NCBI GenBank assembly: GCA_017311185.1
Contig: JAESUZ010000960.1
Coordinates: 496,001 to 560,000, forward strand
Direction of reading: 5' to 3'
DNA length: 64,000 nucleotides
DNA from: Proteles cristata cristata
Lineage: Eukaryota > Chordata > Mammalia > Carnivora > Hyaenidae
The notes beneath the pieces are model-generated. The model worked only from the letters and a program-made list of their open reading frames with translations. It did no database searches and had not been told where the DNA came from. The position numbers were made by a program, and so were the translations under genes. Of this stretch, positions 24,521 to 36,259 are shown one piece after another; the stretch's first letter is position 1, and the number at the start of each line of letters is the position of its first letter.

Positions 24521-25056
24521 CTGTGGTGGTTAAATTTATGTGTCAACTTCACCGGATCACAGGGCGCCCAGATATTTGAGCTAAACATTATTTCTGAGTG
24601 TGTCCATGAGGGTGTTTCTAGGTGAAATTAGCATTTGAATCAGTGGATTCAGTAAAGCAGTTTACTCTCCCTGATGTGGGTGGACATCATACAATCTGTT
24701 GAGGACCTGAATAGAACAAAAAGGCAGAGGAAGGAAGAATTTGGCCTTTTCTGCCTGATTGCTTGAGTTAGGACATCAGTCTCTTTCCCTCATTGGTCTT
24801 AGTTCTCAGGCCTTTGGACTCAGACTGAATCACATCACCAGCTTTCTTGAGTATCCAGCTTACAGATGGCAATCAGGGGACATTTCAACTTCCATGATTA
24901 TGTGAGACATTTCCTTATAACAAATGTCTTAATCTCTTCATATCTTATTGATATATACATACATGTATATGCATATGTACACATATGTGTATACACACAC
25001 ACACGCATATATATATATATCCTATTTGTTATATTTCTCTAGAGAATCCCAATATA
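24521..25056 (+). mobile_element. Old interspersed repeat with internal TA/CA tract
   Basis: The start tggttaaatttatgtgtcaa, the middle gatgtgggtggacatcatac and ctgaatagaacaaaaaggc, and the end tctctagagaatcccaatat form the pattern of a well-known mammalian dispersed repeat. A TA/CA simple tract (24950-25020) sits at the place where this family usually has one. The family name is not certain. Confidence 0.6.
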
Positions 25057-25783
25057 GCCACAACCCCTGCAATAGAGCCACATTTCTTATTTTGCAACTG
25101 ATTCATTAAATCCTAATAGTAGGATCCACAGAAACTGTACTGTTATGGAATAATCATAAGAAGAATGTCTGGAGAAATTCTTCAAAGACACCTTGAAGAA
25201 AGAGTATAAATTATAGACAGGGAGATTATTGGATACAGAGTGAAAAAAGGAAATGTAGAATGAGACTGAAGAGAGACATAGTTGGAAGTTAATGCTATAA
25301 TCCATGTGGGAAATAATGAAGGCATAAATTAACTCAGTATCCCTACACTGATAGTAATATCAATATCCTATAGTTGACTATAGGATCCAACCAGTTTTTT
25401 TCAATGCTATTGTTGAAACATATTTACTATTATAAAAATAAATTATATAATGTAGGTTGTTCTGCTACATGTATTTTGAGAAGTTGAGTGATATATTTTG
25501 TAGTATTAATATTTGAAAATTGTAAACTTCATAAATGAATATAATAGATCGAGACTGTCAGATACTCAAAAGGTCAAGTCACCAAAAATTTAGTAATCAG
25601 TGAACACTTTGGGCCCTATCACCATGCTGGGTCCTATGGGAGAACATATAAATAATTGTGAAATTTACTTTCAGCATAGAGAATTCAGAAATGTATACAT
25701 AAAGTGGGCTAAAACAAAGTTAAATAATACAATCAGAAACTATGATGATAAAGATTCAACTGACAGGAAGATTCTGGAAATCA
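25057..25783. other. Single-copy DNA
   Basis: No element recognised. The short open frames at 25087-25305 (minus) and 25600-25809 (plus) show no motif. Confidence 0.45.
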
Positions 25784-25794
25784 TCTATGGTTTC

Positions 25795-26027
25795 TTTTTT
25801 TTCAATTAAGAAAATATATATATATTTGTTTGTTTATTGGGAGAAAGAGAGGGGGAGAGAGAGAGAGAATGAGCAGTGAAGGGGTAGAAAGAGAATAATC
25901 CCAAGCAGGCTGTATTCTGTCCCCACAAGACCCAATGCAGGGCTCAAACTCACAAGAACTGTGAGATCATGACCTGAGCCAAAACCAAGATTTGGATGGA
26001 TGCAACTGACCAAGCTACAGGTACCCC
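25795..26027 (-). mobile_element. CAN-SINE, older copy
   Basis: Minus-strand copy with (ta) tract, (ga) block, aatcccaagcaggctgtatt, gtgagatcatgacctgagc and a decayed head (caagctacaggtacccc). The 11-bp duplication tctatggtttc is perfect at 25784-25794 and 26028-26038. Confidence 0.93.
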
Positions 26028-26072
26028 TCTATGGTTTCAAGGATGACCTTTGCACCAAAACTACCAAATATA

Positions 26073-26274
26073 GGGGCGCCTGGGTGGCTTAGTTGGTTAA
26101 GCGTCTGGCTTTCGCTTAGGTCATGATCTCGTGGTTTGTGGGTTCGAGCCCCGCGTCGGGCTCTGTGCTGACTGCCAGCTCAGAGCCTGGAACCTGTTTC
26201 AGAGTCTGTGTCTCCCTCTCTCTCTGACCCTCCCCTGTTCACGCTGTCTCTCTCTATCCTAGGAAAAAAAAAAA
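26073..26274 (+). mobile_element. CAN-SINE, young subfamily, perfect TSD
   Basis: Intact head ggggcgcctgggtggcttag; A box at 26085-26096; B box ggttcgagcc at 26141-26150. It shares the tttcgcttaggtcatgatct and ctgactgccagctcagagcc marks with other young copies, and ends in a pure A run with no aaat units. The 16-bp duplication aaaactaccaaatata is perfect (26057-26072 and 26275-26290). This is one of the youngest insertions in the window. Confidence 0.97.
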
Positions 26275-26613
26275 AAAACTACCAAATATACACCTTCATC
26301 CAAACCTGCTTCTGTACTTCACTCTCCATTGCCAGTTCACACTGGCATTATTCCAAACTTCATTATATCGAATTTCAATATGTTAGGATAAATTCATTAC
26401 TCTCTGTGTAAAGGTGTTTCTTTTTTGTTTATTAATTCTATTGAAATTCTGTACTTGTTTTTCTCACTTTCTCACAATATTTAGAAATATTAAACCTACT
26501 TTTACTTCATTCACTTTTTCCCATTTTCCATATCCACACACTTGCTAAATTCTGTTCAGTTCTCTTACCATTACATTTTGCAAAATTCTCTGCCTTTCTT
26601 TTGCAATGTTTCC

Positions 26614-26829
26614 TCTTTTTTTTTTTCTTATGTATTTATTTTATTTTGAGAGACAGAGACAGAGAGCTGGGGAGGGGCAGAGACAGAGAGGGAGACACAG
26701 AATCTGAAGAAGGCTCCAGGCTTTGAGATGTAAGCACAGAGCCTGACGCAGGGTTTGAATCCACAGACTGTGAGATCATGACCTGAGCCAAAGTCGGATG
26801 CTTAGCCAACTGAGCCACCCAGGCGCCCC
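26614..26829 (-). mobile_element. CAN-SINE
   Basis: Minus-strand full-length copy: tatttattttattttgagag, gagacacagaatctgaag, ctgtgagatcatgacctgag and gagccacccaggcgcccc. I see no clear target-site duplication. Confidence 0.94.
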
Positions 26830-26894
26830 TAATATCAGGTTTAATGTCAAGTTTTTATCATCTGCTTTATCTGTTACAATATCTATCCAACTAA

Positions 26895-27240
26895 TCTAGT
26901 ATTCTAACCTGTTTAATCTTTTCTCCACATTGCCACATGAGTTATCTTCATACAAACAGGTTAAATTCTGTCATTTTTCTTTTCAAAAACTTTGTGGTGC
27001 TTCATTTATCTACAAAATACAGTTCAAATTCTTTAACATAGCATTCAAAGATCTCAATTACTTGATTCTAAATTTCTTTTCCATTTTCATCACTTGAAAC
27101 CAAATTATCTTTCCCTTTTCATGACCCCATCACTTGCATCTTTCATTTCAGAAGCTGATGAGTTAATCACATCAATCTACTCATCATTTTTCAAATATAC
27201 ACACACACATAAATCACCCATCCACTGTGCCTCTTTTGTA
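26895..27240 (+). mobile_element. L2 fragment
   Basis: The order cacattgccacatgagttat, caaaaactttgtggtgcttc, caaaatacagttcaaattct and ttaacatagcattcaaagat follows the L2 3' third. It is ancient and diverged. Confidence 0.5.
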
Positions 27241-27449
27241 TTTGGACAGATATGATCTCAAACATATTTATTTTAATGACAGACTATCAAGCCAAATTCA
27301 TCTTTGATTGACTTAAATTAAAAAAAAAAGAAATAATGAATATCAGAACTTCTATGAGGCTGTACACTACCTATTAGGAGGCAGGTGGATTTCAGAATTT
27401 TTAAAGCAAGAGTTTGGATCAGGAGTCCTGGGAATTTCTGTCTTTGATC

Positions 27450-28968
27450 CTTCCCATAATAATTTTTAAAATTTATATTTAAAATTTTTATTCAAGTAAA
27501 CACCACATATAGAAAGTGTACAAATCGTCACTGTGGAGTGTGATAAATGTGCCCTTGTAAACACAACCGTGTAAACAAGAATCAGATAAAGAAGCAGAAT
27601 ACTGACAGCAACCTCTAAGACGACAGTACACCAGAGATAATCTCCAACCTAACTTCTGCCTCCATACATATGTTCACATATGTTTTGCTCTATTTTATCT
27701 TGGATAAAAATAGAATTATACAGTATTGCTCTTTTGCAACTCAGTTTCCTCAACATTTTACTTATGAAACTCACCCATGTTGTTACATGTAATTAACGTT
27801 CGGTCTTACTATATATTCATTTATTAAATATTCACTGAATGGATATGATATAGCATAATTATCCATTAAAATATTGAGTAATATTTGGGCACCTGGGTGG
27901 CTCAGTCAGTTAAGCATCTGACTCCGGCTCAGGTCATAATCTCGCGGTTCGTGGGTTCGAGCCCTGCGCCGGGCTCTGTGCTGACAACTCAGAGCCTTGA
28001 GCCTGCCTCAGATTCTGTGTCTTCCTCTCTCTCTGACCTTCCCCTGCTCAGGCTGTTTCTCTCTCTCTCTCAGAAATAAATTAAAAAAAAAAAAACATTT
28101 AAAAATATTGAGTAATATTTATGTTTTCCCCCAATATTTGGCTATTTCTAATAGTTCTGTAAAAGTCTATACCTATATTTAGCTAACTTTGAAACACATT
28201 TCTATTCAGTAGTCCTAGGCATTAAATTGTTGGGTAAAGGTTTTAGTATATTCAATTTTGAATACTTATGCCTCTACAAACAATCTAAAGAGTTTGAGTT
28301 GCTCAAACATATCTACTAGTATTTAACACTTTTTGTCTTTCTTATGCGTTCTATTGTGTATATAGCAGTATCAATTTTAGGTTTTTATTCCCCTGCTGGC
28401 TAAGTTGAGTACATTTTCTAATGTTTTCTGCCAATTTATATCTTCTGTGATGAAGTGCTTGTTTAAATCTTTTCCCCGTTTTTCTCTTATCTTGGGTGAA
28501 CTTTTCCTTATTTAAGAGTTTTCCACATATTTAGAAGAGTTCCTTATATACTGTGAAATCTTCATCAGATTTATGTGCTGCAAATGTCTTTTTCCACAAG
28601 ATGGGTTGCCTTTTCACCTTCTTACTGGATAAACAGGATTTTAAAAAAAAAAGATGTTCTTACTACTAATGTGATAACATTTTTTAATTTTTACTTATAT
28701 TTCTGATTTTGTAGCACTTTAAAAAATATCTGCTTGCTCCGTAATTATAAAGATATTCTTGTTTGCTACTTTCTGGGAAATGTATTAGGCTACTTTTCAT
28801 ATGTACATCTATAATCCATCTGAAACAGTTTTTTTGTCTATGGAGTAAGAGATCAAAATTCATACTTAAAAAATTGCATAAGAAGTTGACAAAACCTTAT
28901 TGAAAATTCATCATTTCCTACTGCACTACAGTATCAACTTTTCCATAAATTATTTTGCTGCAAATTTG
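27450..28968 (-). mobile_element. Old L1M copy, antisense, split by a SINE
   Basis: Antisense L1 landmarks appear in order: a decayed 3' UTR (ttcaagtaaacaccacatat), gttgtt-acatgtaatt, ttgttgggtaaaggttttag, gtgatgaagtgcttgtttaa, gagttccttatatactgtga and gggttgccttttcaccttct. The SINE at 27887-28101 interrupts it. No intact ORF remains. Confidence 0.65.
27887..28101 (+). mobile_element. CAN-SINE with perfect 19-bp TSD
   Basis: Intact head gggcacctgggtggctcagt, B box ggttcgagcc at about 27954-27963, CT-rich stretch and A tail. The 19-bp duplication aaaatattgagtaatattt is perfect at 27868-27886 and 28102-28120. It is nested in older antisense L1 DNA. Confidence 0.97.
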
Positions 28969-28969
28969 T

Positions 28970-30094
28970 GATTTTTTTAGTGTAGCTGATACACAATATT
29001 ACCTTAGTTTCACATAATAATTCCTTTAGTTATTACATTTTACTATGTTCACTATGAGTGTAGCTTCCATTTGTCTCCATACAATATCATTGTATATCAT
29101 CCACCATATTCCTTACGCTGTGTCTTTTATTAAGTCATTCCCATGACTTACATTCCATAACTGGAAGCCTTTATCTCCTACTCTCCTTCATTCATTTTGC
29201 TCACTCTCTACCCTCGCTCCATCTGGCAACCATCAGTTTGTTCTATGTATTTATAGGTCTGACTCTGCTTTTTGTTTGTTTCGTCTTTGTGGTTATTTTT
29301 GTTTGTTTTAGATTCCACCTATGAATAAAGTACGTGGTATTTATCTTTCTTAGTCTGACTTATTTCACTTAGTATAATCTCTAGGTCCATCCATGTTGTC
29401 TCAAATGGCACAATCTCATCCTTTTTATTGCTATGTAGAGACACAATTGTATATTTACCATATCTTTCTTACTTATTAGTCTATTGATGGGCACTTAAGT
29501 TGCCTCCATATCTTGGCTATTGTAAATAATGTGCAATAAACATTAGGGTGTACATATCTTTTCGAATTAGTGTTTTGTTTTCTTCAGGTAAATACCCAAT
29601 GGTAGAATTATTGGATTATGCATTTATATTGTAATTTTTTGAGGAAACTCCATTCTGTTTTCCACAGTGACTGTACAAATTTACATTTCCATCAACAGTG
29701 CACAAGTTTCCTTTGATCCACATCCTCACCAACATTTGTTGTTTCTTATATTTGATATTAGGCATTGTCTAATAATTGCATTGTGTTTTTGACTTGTATT
29801 TCCCTGATGATTAGTGATGTTGAGAATCTTTTGATGTGTCTGCTGTTCATTTGCATGTCTTTTTTAGAAAAATTTCTATTCAGGTCCTCTGTCCATTTTT
29901 AATTGGATGAGGGGGATGAGGAGGATGGTATGGAGATGGTATCATCCTTTATATATTTTGGATATCAACCCCTTATCTGATATATCATTTGCCTTACCTG
30001 ATATATCATTTCCCATTCAATAGCTTGTCTTTTTGTTTTGTTGATGGTCTCCTTTGCTGTGCAAAGGGTTTTTAATTTGGTGTAGTCTCAATAG

Positions 30095-30139
<45 letters not shown>

Positions 30140-30490
30140 ATTTGTTTTCCCTTGCCTTAGAAGGCATATTTAGAAAAACATTGCTATGACCAATATTAGA
30201 GAAATTACTGCCTGTGTTCTCTTCTAGGAACTTTATGGCTTCAAGGCTCACTTTAGGACTTTAGTCTATTTTGAGTTTATTTTTGTGTATGGTATAAGAA
30301 AGTGGTCCAGTTTCATTCTTTTACACATATCTGTTCAGTTTTCCCACCACGTTTACTGAAGAGCCTGTCCTTCCCACTTGGTATTATTTCTGCCTCCTTT
30401 GTCATAGATTAATTGCCCATATAATCATAGGTTTATATTTGGGCTTTCTATTGAATGTTTTTTAGTTTTGTATTCTATTCCAATGATGTT
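28970..30490 (-). mobile_element. L1MA-like copy, antisense 3' half
   Basis: Starting at a poly(T) run (complement of the A tail), the antisense L1MA 3' UTR follows: gtgtagctgatacacaatat, tctggcaaccatcagtttgt, tctctaggtccatccatgtt, then the ORF2 C-terminal coding region with gttgcctccatatcttggct and tttgttgatggtctcctttg. About 1.5 kb is present and it is 5'-truncated. Stops and an (ATT)n insertion at 30100 make it inactive. Confidence 0.85.
30100..30137. repeat. (ATT)n microsatellite inside L1
   Basis: A pure ttattatta run of about 38 bases interrupts the antisense L1, in a T-rich part of its ORF2. Confidence 0.95.
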
Positions 30491-30639
30491 GAAGAATCAA
30501 AATCCAATTAGATTTTGTAAAGCATGAAATATGTGTTATAAAGTACTAGGCAAATAATTAGAAGTAAGTGGTAACTATTTCTTGGGTAGATCATTAATTT
30601 TGTCTAATACATAGAATTTTCTTTCTAGCTATTCATTTA

Positions 30640-30990
30640 GTATGCTTCCTTAATATCTAAACATTCATCTTGCTCCTTCTGTCATGTAAATCCACCCTAA
30701 CTAAATTATCTCCCTTTACTCACTAATATATCCTATTCCAGTTTGCTCAATAGTCTTTTCCAATATGTTATTGCTCACTCCTAATTGTCTGTACCTATTC
30801 TCAAGTAATTCCCCCAGCTCAAATTCTGATCTTACTCTTTTTGTGTACCTAGCTCTCCCAATTCAAGTTCATGATTATCTTCAAACCTAACTTAAAATTC
30901 TTTTCTTTTAGGAAGAATTTTCAGACTATCACATCTTTAAGCTTCTTAATTGTTAACCGATGAATTGTTTCTTATTTATGTAACACTCTA
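30640..30990 (+). mobile_element. Probable L2 fragment
   Basis: Pyrimidine-rich sequence with attctgatcttactcttttt and aggaagaattttcagactat resembles the protein-coding-side 3' region of L2. Weak match. Confidence 0.35.
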
Positions 30991-31129
30991 TTATATGGAG
31001 CATAAAAGGCATATGTTCAATTTCCTCTCTAGTTTTCATGTAGAATGTTTCTCTTTTACACAATCCCTGTTCTCTTCCTTTTCTACTGTATAAATCATAC
31101 CTTAGTAAACTATCTCTTTAATTTTTTTC

Positions 31130-32220
31130 TAGTTTAATTGTGATATAATTGACTTATAACATTGTGTAAGTTTAAGGTTATAATGCAGTGATTTTGTAAG
31201 TGTATATGTTGCAAAATAATTATGAAAATAAAGTTAGTTAACACATACATAACCTCATAGAATTATATTTTGTATGTGTATAATAAGAATTTATAAAATC
31301 TATTTTTTCAGCAACTTCCAAATATACAATACAATGTCATTAACTATAGTCACTATGCTGTACATTGCATTCCCAGAACTTATTAATTTTATCACTGGAA
31401 ATTTGTACTTTTTGACTATCTTCATCCATTTTCCCTACTTCCCACCCCTTTTCCTGGCAACCACCAATCTATTCTCATCCTTGTGTGCTTGTATATACAT
31501 ACATATATGTGTGTGTTCTTGTATATGCACATATATATTTACATATATATGTATGCTGCAAATGGTAGGATATCCTTCTTTTTATGGCTGAATAATATTT
31601 CTGTGTGTGTATGTGAGTGTGTATACAGTGGAATATATATAACCGGATATACACATATGCTACATGTGTGTGAGTATGTGTGTGTATATCACAGTTTTTA
31701 AATATACTTATCCATTGATGACACTTAGATTATTTCCATGAATTGGCTATTGTGAATAATGCGGCAATGAACACAGGGATGCATATTTCTCCTCCAGGTA
31801 GTGATTTTGTTTCCTTTGAACATATACCCATTAGTGGGATGGCTGAATTATGTTGTAGTTCTATTTTTAATTTTTTAGGACCTTTCTTACTGTTTTACGT
31901 AGTATCTGTACCAATTTAGATTCTCACCAAGAATGTACAAAATTTCCATTTTCTCCATATTTTCCTCATCACTTGTCTTTTGTCTTTTTGATAATAGACA
32001 TTCTAATCATCATGAGGTGATCACATTGTGGTTTTGATTTGCATTTCCTTGATTATTAGTGATATGGTACATCTTTTCATGTATCTGTTGGCCATTTGAT
32101 AATCTTCTTTGGAAAAATGTCTATTCAGGTCATTTATCCACTTCTTAATTAGATTCTTTTATTTTAATTTTTTGCTATTGCATTGAATGAGTTCCTTATA
32201 TTTTGGATATTAACCCTTAG
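31130..32220 (-). mobile_element. L1M/L1MA copy, antisense 3' part
   Basis: Antisense 3' UTR (tttaattgtgatataattga, tcattaactatagtcactat, cctggcaaccaccaatctat) then ORF2 end (ggctattgtgaataatgcgg, catttccttgattattagtg, atgtctattcaggtcattta). TG/TA runs at 31490-31690 have expanded inside it. It stops abruptly at ttggatattaacccttag where a plus-strand L1 begins. Confidence 0.75.
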
Positions 32221-32455
32221 CAGAAACAAGACTCTTAACTATAGGGAACAAACTGATGGTTACCAGAGGGGAGGAGGGTGGGCCGATTGATTAAGTTAAC
32301 TGGGTGATGGGGATTAAGAATTGCACCTGTGATGAGCACTGGGTAGTGTATGGAAGTGCTGAATCATTATATTGTACACCTGACATTAATATTACACTGT
32401 ATGTTAACTAACTAGAATTTAAATAAAACCTATAAAAATTAAAAAAAATAAAAAT
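32221..32455 (+). mobile_element. Carnivore L1 3' end, 5'-truncated
   Basis: The terminal L1 sequence of a carnivore-specific type: gatggttaccagaggggagg, gggtgatggggattaagaat, gtgatgagcactgggtagtg, tatattgtacacctgacatt and atgttaactaactagaattt, then an A-rich tail. It is only about 235 bases long. Confidence 0.75.
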
Positions 32456-32783
32456 AAGAAATAGGATTTTTTTCCTCCTTAGATTTTTTTCAAGGAACCT
32501 CATCCATGATTTTACAGATTGGAGTCACTTTTCTGGGATACCTACCACCTGCTGTCAAATTATTTGTTACTAAACAGTGGCAATTTATGATATTTTATAA
32601 GTAACTATTGAAAGAATTTGCCACTGGAAATAAAACCACATGCATCTACTTCATTTCATATCAATTACTTGTAAATAGCTCAGTTTTCCCAGACCAACCC
32701 TGATCCTACTCAAATCCTTCATATTTCTAGATGTACTTTTTATTGACAACTAAATTTCCCATAAAACTTAACTTAACCCTTGT
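32456..32783. other. Single-copy DNA
   Basis: No repeat or gene recognised. Confidence 0.4.
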
Positions 32784-32797
32784 AAGGAAACATCTGA

Positions 32798-33015
32798 GGG
32801 GTACCTGGGTGGCTCTGTCAGTTAAATGTCCCACTTTGGCTCTGGTAACGATCTTGTGGTTTGTGAGTTTGAGCCCTGCATCAGGCTCTGTGCTGACAGC
32901 TCAGAGCCTAGAGACTGTTTCGAATTATGTCTCCCCCTCTCTGCCGCTCCCCAGCTCATGCTCTGTCTCTCTGTCTCTCTCTCTCTCTCAAAAATAAACA
33001 TACATTTAAAAAAGA
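32798..33015 (+). mobile_element. CAN-SINE
   Basis: Head ggggtacctgggtggctctg, B-box region tgagtttgagccctg, and tail aaaaataaacatacat. Duplication aaggaaacatctga (32784-32797) and aggaaacatctaa (33017-33029). Plus and minus frames across it are SINE shadows. Confidence 0.94.
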
Positions 33016-33039
33016 GAGGAAACATCTAAACAAACTGAA

Positions 33040-34830
33040 AATTAATCACTTTTCTTAGACTCATCAGAGAATTGAGATTTCAGGGCTAACCACACTCCCA
33101 AATCTGTTAAGGCATGTGAATAAAGAGCAGCACAATCAAGATCTGTTTACTTAAAGCAAAAACTGCTGGAGTCAATACTGTTACAAACTCTTAAATGATA
33201 ATTGTGGCAAATTGCTGGAGGTTGATTGTGACTAATGTGAGAGTCAGAAAGTCCTGAAGGCCTTAATCTTGGTGGGAACCAGATACTTTCTTATGTATCA
33301 TCTGTGGGAAATCACCTACCATATTTTCAGGGTAAAGAACAATGAAAAGGCTGACTCCTGGATCTGGAAGGAGAGAGGGAAAGAAGCCACTTTGAAATAC
33401 ACTTAAATTCTTCTCCTAAGGAGAAAAAGATTAACAAAATTTCATCCCACTAGAGAAAAAGACATTTAGTCAATTCCAGGCTCCTCTGGCTTTCCTGTAA
33501 CACTTAGTGATAATAAAAAGAAGGCTAAGAAACATTGTAAAGTTTATAGCCAAGGAACACCGGCCCACTAAGATAGTGAGAATTAATCATCACATTATAG
33601 AATGCATCTTTCCTGCTCTCATGCACACTCATCACCATATCAAAAAGACTCCAGTCAAATTAACAGCACAGGATAGCTGAATAATTTATAAGGCATGGAA
33701 TCTATTGTCTTCAATAGGACATTAGACTATCTTGAAACATCTGCCATCAAACTTGTAGCACACTTTATGAACACCTCAACTTTTAGCCAGATTAACATAA
33801 AGCTTAACACTACATTTCTCTTACCTCAGTTCCTATCACCTGGTACATCATGTCTGAATTTCATAAAAAATTATAAGGTATATTGGAGCACCTGAGTGGC
33901 TCAGTCAGTTAAGTATCTGACTTTGGCTCAGGTTATGATCTTAGGGTTCATGGGTTCAAGCCCCATGTCAGGCTCTGTGCTGACAGCTCAGAGCCTGGAG
34001 CCTGTTTCAGATTCTGTCTCTGTCTCTCTCTGCCCTTCCCCCTCTGGCACTCTGTCTTTCAAAAATGAATAAACACTTTAAAAATTGTAAAAAAAAATTA
34101 TAAGCTATATTAAAAGGCAAGAGAAACAAACTGAAGAGAAAAAGTAAGCATCAAAACTAGACAGATTTTATACATTTTGTAATTACCAGACAATGAATTT
34201 AAAATAATGGCATCAAGGCTTTAATGGAAAAAATAGACAACATGTAAGAACAGACAAGAAATGTAAGCAGAGTGATAGAAATAAACAAAATTCAGAAGGA
34301 AATGGTAGAAAAAAAACTATAACATAAATGAATAATGACTTTAATGTGCTGCTCTGCAGACTGGATATGAACAATGACAGAATCAGTGAGGTTGAAGATA
34401 TGCCAATGGAAACTTATAAAACTAAACTACAGAAAGAAAAACAGTGAATAAAATTCAGATAAGAACACCCAAGAACTGCGAGATAATTAAAAATCATAAT
34501 ATATTCATACTTGGAAGAGAGGAAGAGAAGAAAAAGAGAACTGAACAACAGAAATACTTGAAATAACAATCTCTGAGAATTTTTTGAAAATTAATAACAT
34601 ACACCAAACACAGATCCAGAAAATGTAGAGAATACTAAGTAGTGTCAATACCAAAAACTATACCTAGGCATATCTTATCTAGACTTTACAAAGAACAAAG
34701 ACAAACAAAACCTTGAAAGAAGTCAGACATTAAGAATGTGATATTTTTACAGCATAGAAGATAAAATTTTGACAGGTAAAGATAAACTAGAGGGAAATTA
34801 CAGAAAATATTTCACCTAATGTTGATTATC
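33040..34830 (+). mobile_element. L1M/HAL1-type 5' region plus ORF1, split by a SINE
   Basis: Before the SINE, gaaggccttaatcttggtgg, ctcatcaccatatcaaaaag and gaacacctcaacttttagcc match an L1M-type 5' region. After it, gaatttaaaataatggcatc, cagtgaggttgaagatatgc and tacacctaggcatatct-like sequence match ORF1. The two parts join across the SINE's duplication (33865-33884 and 34092-34111), so they are one older element. Frameshifts and stops leave no working ORF1. Confidence 0.7.
33885..34091 (+). mobile_element. CAN-SINE nested in L1M
   Basis: Head gagcacctgagtggctcag, gggttcaagcccc B-box region and tail aaaatgaataaacacttt. The 20-bp duplication (33865-33884 and 34092-34111) differs at one base. 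Confidence 0.96.
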
Positions 34831-36110
34831 TGTTATACATTTAGCACTTTTATATCCAAATTATGATCTAGTTTAAGGGATACATAGACATATATTTTAA
34901 TAAGAATACTACAACATATTTCTAGAGTACCTCAGTAGACTTTTAAAAAATTTTATCTTACTTGAGTGACTGTACTATAATATGAGAGAGACCAAAGTTG
35001 TAACTCACAATTAGATGTCCAAATTCTACCATTCTGAAGGGTTTCAATGAGTTCTGGCCTCTAAGTAAATCATAATAGAAAGGTGATCAGCCCTCACCTG
35101 CAGGGGAAAGCCACCAAATAGTTGAGGTCAGAGAAAACAGGATTCATTGTGTTCTTACAAGCCATTCTCAAGAGAATTCATATTTGTCCTTCCCAATAAC
35201 AGTACAGAGTTGTTGATAGGATTAAAAGCTTGTCACATGATACAAGAATATCTCAAAAATGAAATCAATACTCAGTATCCTGGAAATCTTAGACAAGGCT
35301 TCCATTTACCACTCGAACATTCATCACCAATTCTATACCTTGACATACGAATTCATAAAACCAGTAGTTACATATTTCAGCAAATGTAAAAGTACACTGA
35401 GTCTATTTAAATGTAGTTAAATGTTATTAAGAATATCAGATGTAAAATGCTTTATTTTAAAGAATTTTAATTTTAAAATGCTTTATTTTAAAATTAAAAA
35501 CTTTATAATTTGATCAATTAAGGACCTTGCACTTCTCAGGAATACTAGTAACTATTTTACTTTGTTTTGTGTTAATTAAAAGAAACAATCAGAAAGGCAG
35601 GACTCATTTGCTGAGAAAAGTCAGAGACATGAGTTCTTTTTTAAAGACTTACTGTCTGAAGCTTTCCTACAAAAGAAAAAAAACAACAAAAAAAGAGCTT
35701 CAGATCTTATTTTCAAGGAGTCTTAATACGTTAATTATAGTCATTAAAGATGATATAACTTAGAATCTCACACTTTGTCAAAGCTGAAAGCTAGTGAAGC
35801 AAAGATCTATCATTTACTGATTTGGCCTTAAAACATTCTACATTTGAACATAATAACATGTTGTAGACAATTTTAAAAATATCTTTATTATAGATAGCTA
35901 ATAAATTATTTTCTTCTCCAACTAAAAACAAATGACTTTTTTTAGTCTTAATATAGAGTGCAAGACTTTTTTGTTAGTTTTTAAGAAATTTCAATACAGG
36001 TAAAGTTCTAATTATAAAATTTTTACAGAAGAGTTACAAATGACATCATTATGTCTTCAATTTGGGAAGCCTCTTAACCTTAGCAGCAAACACTGTCAAG
36101 ATTCTCTCAA
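34831..36110. other. Single-copy AT-rich DNA
   Basis: No repeat recognised. Plus-strand open frames at 35147-35389 and 35527-35763 have no recognisable domain, no convincing splice sites and no related neighbour. Confidence 0.45.
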
Positions 36111-36114
36111 TCCT

Positions 36115-36259
36115 GTTTCCTTCTCTTTCTTCCTACCTCTCCTCCTCCCCCTCTCCCTCCCCTTTTTCCTCCTCCTCCTCTTCCTAGTCTCCTCTTTCTT
36201 CTTCCTCTCCTTCTCTCTACTCCTCCTTCTCCTCCTTCTCCTCCTCTTCCTACTTCTGC
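36115..36259 (+). repeat. Homopyrimidine tract
   Basis: About 145 bases of C/T with only about five purines, built of cct, ctc and ttc units with no fixed period. The complementary strand is purine-only. Long mirror-like tracts of this type can form triplex (H-DNA). The 87-codon frame over it (36040-36303) is a Leu/Ser/Phe low-complexity artefact. Confidence 0.95.
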
